Notes: generated from the letters alone by a model not told the origin. A DNA stretch of 64,000 bases from Methylotuvimicrobium buryatense 5G (GCF_000341735.1 NZ_KB455575.1:1668570-1732569); one strand, 5' to 3'; counted from the stretch's first letter, positions 54,551 through 62,115 are shown. Translations and numbers: made by a program.

Positions 54551-54829
54551 ATGAAACCAATCACATGGAATCCAGAGAAGAACAAGCTTCTGTAAGAGGA
54601 ACGGAATATCTCTTTCGAGGATGTGGTTTTTCACATCTCGGTTGGGGGAATTTTAGACACGTTCGAGCATCCGAATCAGAGACAATATCCAGGCCAACAG
54701 ATACATGTGATTGAGATAGAGGAGTATGCTTATCTGGTGCCCTTTGTAGAATCGGAAGATGAGATTTTTTTGAAAACAATCATTCCGAGCAGGAAAGCAA
54801 CCAAAGCTTATTTGGGAGGTCCGAAATGA
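54551..54829 (+). pseudogene. Broken BrnT-like toxin gene (in-frame TAA at codon 15)
   Basis: Reading from ATG 54551 gives MKPITWNPEKNKLL, then TAA (54593-54595), then EERNISFEDVVFHISVGG and on to the stop at 54827, which overlaps the next start by four bases. The WNPEKN...RNISFEDV layout is that of BrnT/DUF4258-like RelE-fold toxins. One codon change (probably Lys to stop) would inactivate it, leaving the antitoxin gene behind; restart at the GTG 54623 would make only a 68-residue fragment. Identity of the toxin family is moderate. Confidence 0.75.
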
Positions 54830-55098
54830 ACAGACTGGATAAAGAAGAGCAAGAAATTCTGGATGCATTCGATGCTGGCGAGTTGCAGCGAACTCCAGAT
54901 TTTGAAGAACAGAAAGCGCGGCATCAGCAATACGCAGAAGCCATGTTCAAGAAAGATGCCCGTATCAACATCAGGCTTTCATCGAAGGATCTTCGTGGAC
55001 TCCAGAAGAAAGCCCTGGCGGAAGGCATCCCTTACCAGACGCTTGTTGCCAGCATCCTCCACAAATATGTAGAAGGTCGTTTGCATGAAGAACGGTAA
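54826..55098 (+). CDS. CopG/BrnA-like ribbon-helix-helix antitoxin
   Basis: 90 residues. The C-terminal half has the RHH-type pattern INIRLSSKDLRGLQKKALAE followed by GIPYQTLVASILHKYVEGRL. It is coupled by ATGA overlap to the broken toxin gene upstream and is therefore probably an orphan antitoxin. The N-terminal acidic part (EEQEILDAFDAGEL) would wrap the toxin. higA follows 10 bases downstream. Confidence 0.85.
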   Translation: MNRLDKEEQEILDAFDAGELQRTPDFEEQKARHQQYAEAMFKKDARINIRLSSKDLRGLQKKALAEGIPYQTLVASILHKYVEGRLHEER

Positions 55099-55108
55099 GA
55101 GGTAATTC

Positions 55109-55423
55109 ATGCGCAACATTGACCCTGTAACACCCGGCAAGTTATTGAAAGAAGAGTTTCTTGAGCCCATGGGTATTTCTCAAAACCGCCTAGCAAAAGA
55201 AATTGGAGTCCCTGCGCAGCGATTCAGTCAAATTATTGCTGGAAAGCGTTCGATAACCGCAGATACTGATCTACGACTCTGCCGTTTCTTTGGCTTGTCC
55301 AACGGGTATTGGCTGCGGGCTCAGGCAAGCTATGATACCGAAATTACGGAAGATGCTCTTGAGGCCCAGTTAAAAAACATTCGTCCTTGGAATTCCGGGC
55401 CACCGATAAGATACGGGACATAA
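55109..55423 (+). CDS. higA: HigA-family antitoxin (copy 1)
   Basis: 104-residue XRE-type helix-turn-helix protein: PVTPGKLLKEEFLEPMGIS, RLAKEIGVPAQRFSQIIAGK and LRLCRFFGLSNGYWLRAQA are HigA signatures. It binds DNA and neutralises a HigB RNase toxin. No higB is present upstream or downstream, so it is an orphan or part of a composite module with the CopG antitoxin. It is almost identical to the copy at 58112 (F/I, R/H and A/P changes). Confidence 0.92.
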   Translation: MRNIDPVTPGKLLKEEFLEPMGISQNRLAKEIGVPAQRFSQIIAGKRSITADTDLRLCRFFGLSNGYWLRAQASYDTEITEDALEAQLKNIRPWNSGPPIRYGT

Positions 55424-55486
55424 CCAACGGTTGCACAGCGACCGCTATCAATCCTAAGCTTTGGCCGAAATAGTAACAAATATCAA

Positions 55487-55825
55487 TTAAACCGCTTCCC
55501 ACTCAAAATGAACAATATTTCGCTCAGATTTATCAAACTCGATACCGATTAACATCACCTGAAACTCACCGGTAGCGTATTTTTGCCAATATTTTCTTGC
55601 CTTGATCTGCGCCAATGCTCGCCCCGACTCGCGCTTTCCCTCCAGTACTTTAAATTCAATAATAAAAATCTTTTCAGCCAACTTGACGGTCAAATCAACC
55701 CTACCCTGGTTGCTCATATCTTCCGCGATCACATTCAACCCCAAGGCCGCCAGACAACAATAAACGATAGACGCATAATAACCCTCATATCGTGCCAATT
55801 GATTTTGTCGATACCAATCATGAGG
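55487..55825 (-). pseudogene. 3' fragment of AAA-ATPase/PD-(D/E)XK nuclease-like gene
   Basis: Encodes only the last ~112 residues (DWYRQNQLARYEGYYASIVY to HFEWEAV) of the intact protein at 58650-60188. The PD-(D/E)XK core (GRVDLTVKLAEKIFIIEFKV) is kept but the ATPase part is missing. Upstream, the frame happens to stay open through GGGGTCAGGT repeats to 56023, giving repeated GSGYFLLSDWI peptides that are not real protein sequence. The truncation point coincides with those repeats. Confidence 0.85.
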
Positions 55826-55832
55826 CAAAAAA

Positions 55833-55943
55833 GGGGTCAGGTTACTTTCTTGTCGCCTGCTCTTAATCCAATCAGAAAGCAAAAAGTAACCTGACCCCTT
55901 TTGGGTATTAATCCAATCAGAAAGCAAAAAGTAACCTGACCCC
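55833..55943. repeat. GGGGTCAGGTTAC hairpin repeat with a tandem copy
   Basis: GGGGTCAGGTTACTTT pairs with AAAGTAACCTGACCCC, and the segment TAATCCAATCAGAAAGC plus AAAAAGTAACCTGACCCC is repeated twice in tandem. Related GGGTCAGGTACC hairpins end the truncated Uma2 pieces at 62262 and 63399. These short palindromes seem to mark the breakpoints of gene fragments. Confidence 0.7.
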
Positions 55944-56023
55944 TTTTTGGTAGACGAGGGACGTTCAGGGGATCGCTCCCACAGAACATCCGGCCCCGCG
56001 CGGGATCGAACCCAACATCTCAA

Positions 56024-56653
56024 CTAAAACCGCTCATGATCCTTTTTGTACTCAGGATGATAAGGTCCCGCCGGCAAGCCCTTTGGAGGCGCAAAGGCCA
56101 TGAAATTGGCTTTCCTCGCCAACGGCAAATAATCGGTAACCAATGCATTGATCGCTGCCGCTACCGCCATCGCAATCGGATGACCACCGCCGCCGGAATC
56201 GTGCGTGTAAGTCTGCTGGTTTTCCCACAAAACCAAGCCCGTTTTGGCATCTTTCAGAACGTATTCCATCGTGACCACGACCGACGAGGCCACCACCAAG
56301 TATTTGGTACTCCAATCTTTGATCGTGACAAACAACACCGCATCGGCGCCGAACAACTCAAAAAACCGATCCACCGGCATTTGATGAATATGTCCGGCTT
56401 CCACGAGACCGAAATCGCGCAGTATCATATCCGTCAGATAAACCGGAAAAACATAATAGCCCCGTTCAGCCAAAGGCCGGCTTATGGTGCTGATAAAAAC
56501 CGATTGCGCAGTGACTTCGGGAGACTCGTTAACGACCGGCACGACTAAAATCGACCTCGGCTGATGCGCATAAAACGTATCGAGATCGAGCCGTTGACGC
56601 GGCACGCAACCGGCCATAAGCCATGCCGTTAAAATAATCGCACCCCATTTCAT
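56024..56653 (-). CDS. DUF799/GNA1162-family lipoprotein
   Basis: 209 residues. Lipobox in WLMAGC (Cys about 16) and conserved FYAHQPRSILVVPVVNESPEV at the mature N terminus match the GNA1162/DUF799 family. Third gene of a three-gene lipoprotein operon with CsgG-like and DUF4810 genes, a conserved trio also in Neisseria. Probably anchored to the outer membrane facing the periplasm. The family fold resembles TolB-type export components, but the transported item is unknown. Its start overlaps the DUF4810 stop by four bases. Confidence 0.88.
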   Translation of the reverse strand: MKWGAIILTAWLMAGCVPRQRLDLDTFYAHQPRSILVVPVVNESPEVTAQSVFISTISRPLAERGYYVFPVYLTDMILRDFGLVEAGHIHQMPVDRFFELFGADAVLFVTIKDWSTKYLVVASSVVVTMEYVLKDAKTGLVLWENQQTYTHDSGGGGHPIAMAVAAAINALVTDYLPLARKANFMAFAPPKGLPAGPYHPEYKKDHERF

Positions 56654-57048
56654 CGCTCTTCTCCGGCTAATTTCGCGGCTGGCAACTCCGCAGCACCCGA
56701 CTTATCTTGCTGTTCGATTCGTTCTATCAATTTATTCATCAAGGCCGTGGATTCGGGATAAAGCTCGCGTTCACGGCGAAAATAGTCGATTGCTCCCGCC
56801 TTGTCTCCGCGTTGATACAACACAAAACCATAATCCGCATATAACCCCGGCGGCACAGGCATGCGATTAGCCTCTGCCTCGGTCATCGATTGCCGTAAAT
56901 AAGCTTCGACTTGTTCGCCGCTGTTTTCGACATACCGATCGTAAAGCCCGTCTTCATAAGCTCCCCAATAATACAACCCCTGAGGAACGCAGCCGGCCAA
57001 AACAAAGACCGACATCACGCACCAACCAACAACCCGTAATGGAGCCAT
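56650..57048 (-). CDS. DUF4810-family lipoprotein
   Basis: 132 residues with a lipobox VFVLAGC and the family blocks GLYYWGAYEDGLYDRYVE and PPGLYADYGFVLYQRGDKAGAIDYF, the latter TPR-like. It lies between the CsgG-like gene (two bases away) and the DUF799 gene (four-base overlap). The three almost certainly act together in the envelope. Confidence 0.88.
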   Translation of the reverse strand: MAPLRVVGWCVMSVFVLAGCVPQGLYYWGAYEDGLYDRYVENSGEQVEAYLRQSMTEAEANRMPVPPGLYADYGFVLYQRGDKAGAIDYFRRERELYPESTALMNKLIERIEQQDKSGAAELPAAKLAGEER

Positions 57049-57050
57049 GA

Positions 57051-57734
57051 TTAACGAGGCCGGCTTTGGCGCCGTGCATCCAGCGTCGAAACCACATTAT
57101 TGATCATGTTGACAATCGCGGCATCGATAGCCTTGCCTTCCAGGGTCGAATCGAATCCGGCCGTACCGCCGAAACCCAAAGTACTGGTGGCCGACATCGT
57201 CGCATCGCCGCTGCCTTCTTGGCTGTAAAACACTTGACCGGTTTTCGGATCGACCAAACGCAATACGACACGAGCGCGAGCGCGCTGGGTTTTTTCTTTA
57301 CCCAACAACCAAACGCCGCCGGTGGTATCGCGCCCTAATTCCACGACCGAACCCATGATCAAGGCATCGACTCCAAGCAAATTTTGCTTGAACTGCTGTT
57401 CTGTCGCGCCCATCAACTCAGCCTCCGACTTGAGCCTTCCGATGTCTTGTCTTTCCACGATATTGAAACGTTGCGTCGCCATCAAATGCCGCGACAACAT
57501 ATCCGCGGCTTGTTTGCCGATCCTATCGCCGGAAGCGTCTGTAAACAAACCGCTGCCGTAAACCGATTCATTGGTAAAACGGGACACGGCAATGGTCATC
57601 CGTTCTTCCGGCGCCAATGGAGCAACCACGACTTGCGGCCCCTTGTCGACGACATTTTCACTAATACCGCGACTGACACAGGCAGCCAAACTCACCGCCG
57701 ACAATGCAACTGCATATATAACAATTTTTTTCAT
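57051..57734 (-). CDS. CsgG/HfaB-family lipoprotein
   Basis: 228 residues from the ATG at 57734 (an upstream ATG at 57779 would bury the signal). Lipobox LSAVSLAAC, then PEERMTIAVSRFTNESVYGSG, RFNIVERQDIGRLKSEAEL and GVDALIMGSVVELG are CsgG-family signatures. CsgG itself forms an outer-membrane export pore for curli, but here there are no curli genes. With DUF4810 and DUF799 partners it probably builds a different envelope complex. First gene of the operon. Confidence 0.9.
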   Translation of the reverse strand: MKKIVIYAVALSAVSLAACVSRGISENVVDKGPQVVVAPLAPEERMTIAVSRFTNESVYGSGLFTDASGDRIGKQAADMLSRHLMATQRFNIVERQDIGRLKSEAELMGATEQQFKQNLLGVDALIMGSVVELGRDTTGGVWLLGKEKTQRARARVVLRLVDPKTGQVFYSQEGSGDATMSATSTLGFGGTAGFDSTLEGKAIDAAIVNMINNVVSTLDARRQSRPR

Positions 57735-58073
57735 CAATTTACGCGAGAGCCCCGGAGCTTCAGCCGGTTGGGATAGCACCCGCCCTCAGGCGGCCTGTCT
57801 CGCTTTCTCCTTTGGATTCAATGCTATCTTCATTTCAAATAATCGTATTCGCGCAACCCGAAACGCGTGCTTTATAAAAATAAAAAGTCATCAAATCAAA
57901 TTTACCGGATAGTTGGCAAACATCCGATCAGCACTGATGAAATGCATTTGCTCTTTGACGCTTTTGCTTGCTCCCAAACTCTTGTTTGGGAGTGTCTACC
58001 ATCAAGCTCTGCTTGACGAACGATAAGCAGAGCTTAAAGGTAGGCATTCCCAAGTAGAACTTGGGAACGAGAC
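57735..58073. other. Intergenic with inverted-repeat clusters
   Basis: About 340 bases without a gene. Several palindromes are visible: CTCCCAAACTCTTGTTTGGGAG, AGCTCTGCTT...AAGCAGAGCT and TTCCCAAGTAGAACTTGGGAA, ending directly at the left border of duplication copy 2. I found no higB toxin here, so the second higA also lacks a partner. The promoter of the lipoprotein operon should lie near 57735-57830. Confidence 0.5.
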
Positions 58074-58111
58074 AGAAGGTCGTTTGCATGAAGATCGGTA
58101 AGAGGTAATTC

Positions 58112-58426
58112 ATGCGCAACATTGACCCTGTAACACCCGGCAAGTTATTGAAAGAAGAGTTTCTTGAGCCCATGGGTATTTCTCAAAACCGCCTAGCAAA
58201 AGAAATTGGAGTCCCTGCGCAGCGAATCAGTCAAATTATTGCTGGAAAGCATTCGATAACCGCAGATACTGATCTACGACTCTGCCGTTTCTTTGGCTTG
58301 TCCAACGGGTATTGGCTGCGGGCTCAGGCAAGCTATGATACCGAAATTACGGAAGATCCTCTTGAGGCCCAGTTAAAAAACATTCGTCCTTGGAATTCCG
58401 GGCCACCGATAAGATACGGGACATAA
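58112..58426 (+). CDS. higA: HigA-family antitoxin (copy 2)
   Basis: 104 residues with the same HigA signatures as the copy at 55109 (PVTPGKLLKEEFLEPMGIS, RLAKEIGVPAQRISQIIAGK). Three amino-acid differences indicate a fairly recent duplication. No toxin gene adjoins it. Both copies share the upstream GGTAAGAGGTAATTC leader, so they probably share their ribosome binding site. Confidence 0.92.
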   Translation: MRNIDPVTPGKLLKEEFLEPMGISQNRLAKEIGVPAQRISQIIAGKHSITADTDLRLCRFFGLSNGYWLRAQASYDTEITEDPLEAQLKNIRPWNSGPPIRYGT

Positions 58427-58475
58427 CCAACGGTTGCACAGCGACCGCTATTAATCCTAAGCTTTGGCCGAAATA

Positions 58476-58633
58476 TACCCATCGCACTTCAAATTTCGGC
58501 ATTGATGCGTGGAGGTGCCGGGGTGTTCGGCAAAGGCTTTGACAGCAGGGATGCTGTCACAGAGCCTACATGGACGCATTCACGGCGTCCTTTGACGGAC
58601 ACTCCGGCGCCGAAATTTGACCAGCAAAGGGTA
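58476..58633 (-). mobile_element. TA-flanked palindromic MITE-like element, copy 6 (with empty-site proof)
   Basis: TACCCATCGCACTTC at the left and CAAAGGGTA at the right, with TA on both sides (58474-58475, 58634-58635). The sister locus at 55461-55480 shows the same flank with a single TA and no element, so the insertion unit is 158 bp plus a duplicated TA. TA duplication is the habit of IS630/Tc1-mariner transposases; no such transposase is in the window. Confidence 0.9.
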
Positions 58634-58649
58634 TAGTAACAAATATCAA

Positions 58650-60188
58650 TTAAACCGCTTCCCACTCAAAATGAACAATATTGCGCTCAGATTTATCAAA
58701 CTCGATACCGATTAACATCACCTGAAATTCACCGGTAGCGTATTTTTGCCAATATTTTCTTGCCTTGATCTGCGCCAATGCTCGCCCCGACTCGCGCTTT
58801 CCCTCCAGTACTTTAAATTCAATAATAAAAATCTTTTCAGCCAACTTGACGGTCAAATCGACCCTACCCTGGTTGGTCATATCTTCCGCGATCACATTCA
58901 ACCCCAAGGCCGCCAGACAACAATAAACGATAGACGCATAATAACCCTCATATCGAGCCAATTGATTTTGTCGATACCAATCATGAGGAATCGCAGCAAA
59001 CAAAGCAGTCAAAGCCTGTTGCAATTGTTCCGGATCGGCCTGTTCCAAAGCCTTATAAATGCGCATCTGCTGACGCGTCGCCTGCCCGGATTGCACCAAC
59101 TCCCGCAATAAATGACTATTCAGACCTGCCTTGACCTCGCGGTTTGGATAAGTCAGGTGATAAAAACGCTCCCCGCCCAAATCCTCCACCCGTTCAATTG
59201 TCAAATAGCCGGTCTGAAACAACAGGTTTTCAAGCGTAATGTCATCGATATCAAAACGGCTGAGCATCGCCTCATCGACAACCACATTCTCTAAATCGGG
59301 AATGGCATATTGCCGTTCTCTAACCAAACGAATCAAAAAATCCGGGCTACCGCTCTCGAACCAATAATTCTTGAACAAACGCTGTTCCAGATACAGCAAC
59401 ACATCAAACGGGTTATAGACCTTCTCACCCAAAAAGTTATAACCGTTATACCACTCGGCCAACTGGCTGAAATCCACGTCGGACAAACGTTCGCTAAACA
59501 CCGATTGAATTTCCGCCAAGGTATAGCCGCATAATGTGGCATAGCGGCCATCCAACGAAATATCCCGTAAATTGTTCAAGCCACTAAACAAACTGACTTT
59601 GCTGAATTTACTCACACCGGTGAGCAACGCGAACTTGATAAAAGCATCCCTGTCTTTAATTACTGAATAAATGTTGCGCAAGCCTTCCCTAATCGCAACA
59701 GCCCGCGCCGAATGCTCAATATTGTCCAAAATCGGCTTGTCGTATTCATCGACCAACACAACGACCCGCTGTTGAAATTGATCCGCCAGCTTTTTGATCA
59801 ACTCGGCAAAACGATTCGCCAAATCATCATGATGTAAATCAACCCGATAGAACTCAGCCGTCTCGTCTAAAATAGCCCGAAAACGTTCATCCAACATAGC
59901 AGCGGAATTCACGACACCCCCGCCGAAACTGATATGGATCACCGGGTAATTCACCGACCAATCCCAATGATTCTGCAAAAATAAACCGTCAAATAGCGCT
60001 TTCTCACCGGCAAAGAGCGATTTTAGCGTACTAACCAATAACGACTTGCCGAATCTTCGCGGGCGCGCCAAAAAATAATACTTGCCCGAATCAATCAACT
60101 CGGCAATCAGGGCCGTTTTATCGACATAATAATAATTGCCCTCGATCAGTTCCGAGAACGTTTGAATACCGATTGGCAGCTTTTTCAT
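58650..60188 (-). CDS. AAA-ATPase-like/PD-(D/E)XK nuclease superfamily protein
   Basis: 512 residues. An N-terminal ATPase with FLARPRRFGKSLLVSTLKSLF (cited in part: RPRRFGKSLLVS) as Walker A, and VVLVDEYDKPIL as Walker B, is followed by a helical region and a C-terminal PD-(D/E)XK-like core (GRVDLTVKLAEKIFIIEFKV). This is the AAA-ATPase_like/DUF1703 family, widespread in multicopy in bacteria and of unknown role, often suspected of being selfish or defensive. A 3' fragment (55487) and a 5' fragment (61043) of close relatives occur nearby, so the family is expanding and decaying here. Confidence 0.92.
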   Translation of the reverse strand: MKKLPIGIQTFSELIEGNYYYVDKTALIAELIDSGKYYFLARPRRFGKSLLVSTLKSLFAGEKALFDGLFLQNHWDWSVNYPVIHISFGGGVVNSAAMLDERFRAILDETAEFYRVDLHHDDLANRFAELIKKLADQFQQRVVVLVDEYDKPILDNIEHSARAVAIREGLRNIYSVIKDRDAFIKFALLTGVSKFSKVSLFSGLNNLRDISLDGRYATLCGYTLAEIQSVFSERLSDVDFSQLAEWYNGYNFLGEKVYNPFDVLLYLEQRLFKNYWFESGSPDFLIRLVRERQYAIPDLENVVVDEAMLSRFDIDDITLENLLFQTGYLTIERVEDLGGERFYHLTYPNREVKAGLNSHLLRELVQSGQATRQQMRIYKALEQADPEQLQQALTALFAAIPHDWYRQNQLARYEGYYASIVYCCLAALGLNVIAEDMTNQGRVDLTVKLAEKIFIIEFKVLEGKRESGRALAQIKARKYWQKYATGEFQVMLIGIEFDKSERNIVHFEWEAV

Positions 60189-60233
60189 GATCTTCCACCG
60201 TGTTTAACAAAAAAAGCGGTTAAACACGATCGC

Positions 60234-60263
60234 CTAAAACCGCTCATAGTCCTTTTTGCATTC
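60234..60263 (-). pseudogene. 3' remnant of a DUF799 lipoprotein gene
   Basis: Ten codons ending in KKDYERF-stop match the end of the DUF799 protein (KKDHERF-stop at 56024). The remnant is located beyond the start of the nuclease-like gene, mirroring the order nuclease fragment then DUF799 seen at 55487-56653. It suggests that the duplicated segment once extended through the nuclease into the lipoprotein operon. Short, so moderate confidence. Confidence 0.5.
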
Positions 60264-60294
60264 GGTATCATATCAATCGACAACCTGTTTATGA

Positions 60295-60579
60295 TCATCG
60301 CTTAATGTCGCGATAGAAATTCTCGTGGGAGCCTAAGGCCATCAATTCAAGAACCAATGTGCCATCATCAAAACTGTATCCTAGCAGAGTCAGTTGCTTG
60401 TTCATTTTAAATTTGTATACCCTCAAAAACGCTAAATCTCCCTTTTTCTGCTCGCCCAAGTCAGGGTTGGCCATCAGCGCCTTGACGGCCGAATCGAGGT
60501 CGCTTTTTTGATTAGGATTAAGCTTTTTTACCGCCTTTTTGAATGTAGGTGTCTGAAATACCCTGGAAGCTTCAACCAA
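60295..60579 (-). CDS. RelE/ParE-like toxin
   Basis: About 94 residues from a TTG at 60579 (a longer form from 60624 would overlap the antitoxin gene by 53 bases). Visible: VFQTPTFKKAVKKLNPNQKSDL at the N terminus, DLAFLRVYKFKMNKQLTLLGY in the middle and LMALGSHENFYRDIKR at the end, a typical RelE/ParE-superfamily profile. It overlaps the antitoxin gene by eight bases. It appears intact. Confidence 0.85.
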   Translation of the reverse strand: MVEASRVFQTPTFKKAVKKLNPNQKSDLDSAVKALMANPDLGEQKKGDLAFLRVYKFKMNKQLTLLGYSFDDGTLVLELMALGSHENFYRDIKR

Positions 60580-60793
60580 AATCGTAAGCCTCGAGCTTTC
60601 CGGCTTCCCGCTCTGCTTTTGCAATGATAGCCTGCCTCACAAACTCGTATGGCAAATCGGGATTGTCTTCCATCATCTCGCCGATTTTCGCCCAATGTTC
60701 AATCTGCTTCGGAGGGGTCCGGTTAAGCGCTTTAGCCATGATAGTGGCTTTTTCGATGAGGTCTTGATCTAAGCGTATGCTGCTGGTAGCCAT
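60572..60793 (-). CDS. ParD-like antitoxin
   Basis: 73 residues from the ATG at 60793, preceded by GGAGAG. TSSIRLDQDLIEKATIMAKAL is an RHH-type DNA-binding start, then PPKQIEHWAKIGEMMEDNPDLP resembles the ParD-like/TA_sys antitoxin family. It pairs with the RelE/ParE-like toxin immediately downstream. The two form a complete toxin-antitoxin operon. Confidence 0.88.
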   Translation of the reverse strand: MATSSIRLDQDLIEKATIMAKALNRTPPKQIEHWAKIGEMMEDNPDLPYEFVRQAIIAKAEREAGKLEAYDFG

Positions 60794-61042
60794 TTGCAAA
60801 CTCTCCAAAAGGTTTCCTGATTATTTGATAAAGGTCAAACGACCCGATGAACTGAATTAATGGGATCGGTAACGTTCCGGTTTTGCTAAAGCTCGTAAGT
60901 AATCGGGTAAAGTTTTCCCGATTGTAGCAATGTGCCACAATCGAGGCAAATCGCAACAAGCGCCGGAAAACTGAATTTTGATAGCCTTCTCTATCAATCA
61001 GAACTACCAATAGCCGCTACCCTTTGCTGAGGTACGGCACAA

Positions 61043-61235
61043 CTAAAGCCTTCTCACCGGCAAAGAGCGATTTCAGCGTGCTAACAACGATTTGCCGAAT
61101 CTTCTCAGCCGCGCCAGAAAAATAATATTTGCCCGAATCAATCAACTCAGCAATTAGGGCCGTTTTATCGAAATAATAATAATTGCCCTCGATCAGTTCC
61201 GAGAACGTTTGAATACCGATTGGCAGCTTTTTTAT
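61043..61235 (-). pseudogene. 5' fragment of AAA-ATPase-like gene
   Basis: Corresponds to about the first 65 residues of the protein at 58650-60188: KKLPIGIQTFSELIEGNYYY is clear. The start ATG has become ATA, and a small indel around the Walker A motif changes LARPRRFGKSLL into SGAAEKIRQIV before the frame recovers at VSTLKSLFAGEKAL. The gene then ends. Clearly dead. Confidence 0.88.
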
Positions 61236-61269
61236 GGTATGGGTAAGGAGGTTTGAAATACGAGTACAC

Positions 61270-61984
61270 TCAATCACTTGCCGCTTGCTTGCTTAAAAAA
61301 TCAAGCATCTCTTCGTTATGCACCCGCGCGTAAATCGCCTCGACCGGCAAGTTAAAATCGATCGATTCAAAAGTAATTTCATCCCCCAAAAAGCAACCTG
61401 ATTAGCAAGTTTCTTCAGCTAAAGCCCAAAAACCAGCATATCCCTGGCAGGACGAGGTTTGCAACCTCGTCCTAAACGTTTTGGCTTTGGCCGAAGTCAG
61501 CCGAATTGTTTAGGGCAAACCGAAACGTTGGGGACGGGTTAAATAACCCGTCCCGCAGAAGTGGCTACGACTGGCCACTGCTCGGACAGTTGACTTCGGC
61601 AAGCTGAAGCATCTTACTAATCAGGAAAAGTAATGCCTTGGCAGCCATGACTCATTCCGGCGAATAACTTGGATATCGACAAAATCCTGCTCGATCAACA
61701 CATACTCTTGCAAGCTCGGAATATTGATGTAAGAAAGCAATTTAACCGTTTCATCCATCTTGCGTGTTGCCTTGGACAACACCTCGACAATGATAATCGG
61801 CGACTGCACATAATAAGGCTGCGATTCATCGAAATCGCAATCGACACTGACATCGGGATAAAAAAAGTTTGCCCCACTTTGACCTTCATATCCGACCCGA
61901 AAGGTTCGCAAGGCAAGCCCTCCAAATGATTGCCGAACTTTCTATAAACATTCCCAGCAATTCGCTCATGGTTTGCGCTGGGTG
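61270..61984 (-). pseudogene. Uma2-family endonuclease-like gene, frameshifted and split by a MITE
   Basis: Pieces in order (- strand): SANHERIAGNVYRKFGNHLEG...GSDMKVKVGQTFF (61984 to about 61865), a frameshift at an A-run near 61861-61866, then YPDVSVDCDFDES...IIIVEVLSKATRK to PRHYF (about 61627), then a 229-bp MITE, then LGDEITFESIDFNLPVEAIY to the stop at 61270. Removing the MITE and one target copy restores HYF-LGDEITF exactly in frame. The N terminus is missing: repeats start at 61988. A matching 31-codon N terminus lies at 62326. The Uma2 fold is PD-(D/E)XK-like. Confidence 0.85.
61397..61625 (+). mobile_element. 229-bp MITE, copy C, inside Uma2 pseudogene
   Basis: CCTGATTAGCAAG at the left and CTTACTAATCAGG (one change) at the right. 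The flanks AAAAGCAA and AAAAGTAA are an 8-bp target duplication with one mismatch. Because the element sits in a recognisable coding sequence, the insertion and the duplication length can be checked directly from the reading frame. Confidence 0.92.
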
Positions 61985-61987
61985 AAT

Positions 61988-62115
61988 GTGACCTCGATAC
62001 CCTTTATTGCTGCTTAACGTAACCGACTTCGAAATCGCGACGAAGGCGTCGCTCCCACAAGGGGCTGGATGCTCTGTGGGAGCGATCCCCAGATCGCGAT
62101 CTCGGAGCCACTGAT
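61988..62115. repeat. GTGACCTCGATACC palindromic repeat, copy 2
   Basis: Shares GTGACCTCGATACC, the GACTTCGAAATCGCGACGAAGG arm and the GGGAGCGATCCCCAGATCGCGA arm with 44790-44943. The right end has lost the AGCAGCAATAAATG part. It replaces the missing section of the Uma2 gene and may have caused its truncation. Confidence 0.65.

Larger units (their letters stand above)
55071..55825. repeat. Segmental duplication, copy 1 (higA plus nuclease 3' end)
   Basis: Nearly identical to 58074-58988, constant offset 3003 up to position 55472, with only scattered substitutions. The only large difference is a 160-bp insertion (MITE-like element plus TA) in copy 2. The left border lies inside the CopG antitoxin gene, the right border where GGGGTCAGGT hairpins start. 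Confidence 0.85.
58074..58988. repeat. Segmental duplication, copy 2 (with MITE-like insertion)
   Basis: Matches 55071-55825; it is 160 bp longer because of the TA-flanked element at 58476-58633. Copy 1 reads GGCCGAAATAGTAAC where copy 2 reads GGCCGAAATA, element, TAGTAAC. It contains higA copy 2 and the 3' end of the intact nuclease-like gene. Confidence 0.88.

Noticed and set aside
54623..54829. Free-standing 68-aa gene
   Set aside because: It is the back half of the BrnT-like frame after the TAA at codon 15 and lacks the family's N-terminal strand.
55826..56023. N-terminal extension of the nuclease fragment
   Set aside because: The open frame is a by-product of tandem GGGGTCAGGT repeats, giving duplicated peptides not found in the intact homologue.
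57735..58110. higB toxin gene upstream of the second higA
   Set aside because: No reading frame with HigB features; the stretch is mostly palindromic sequence.
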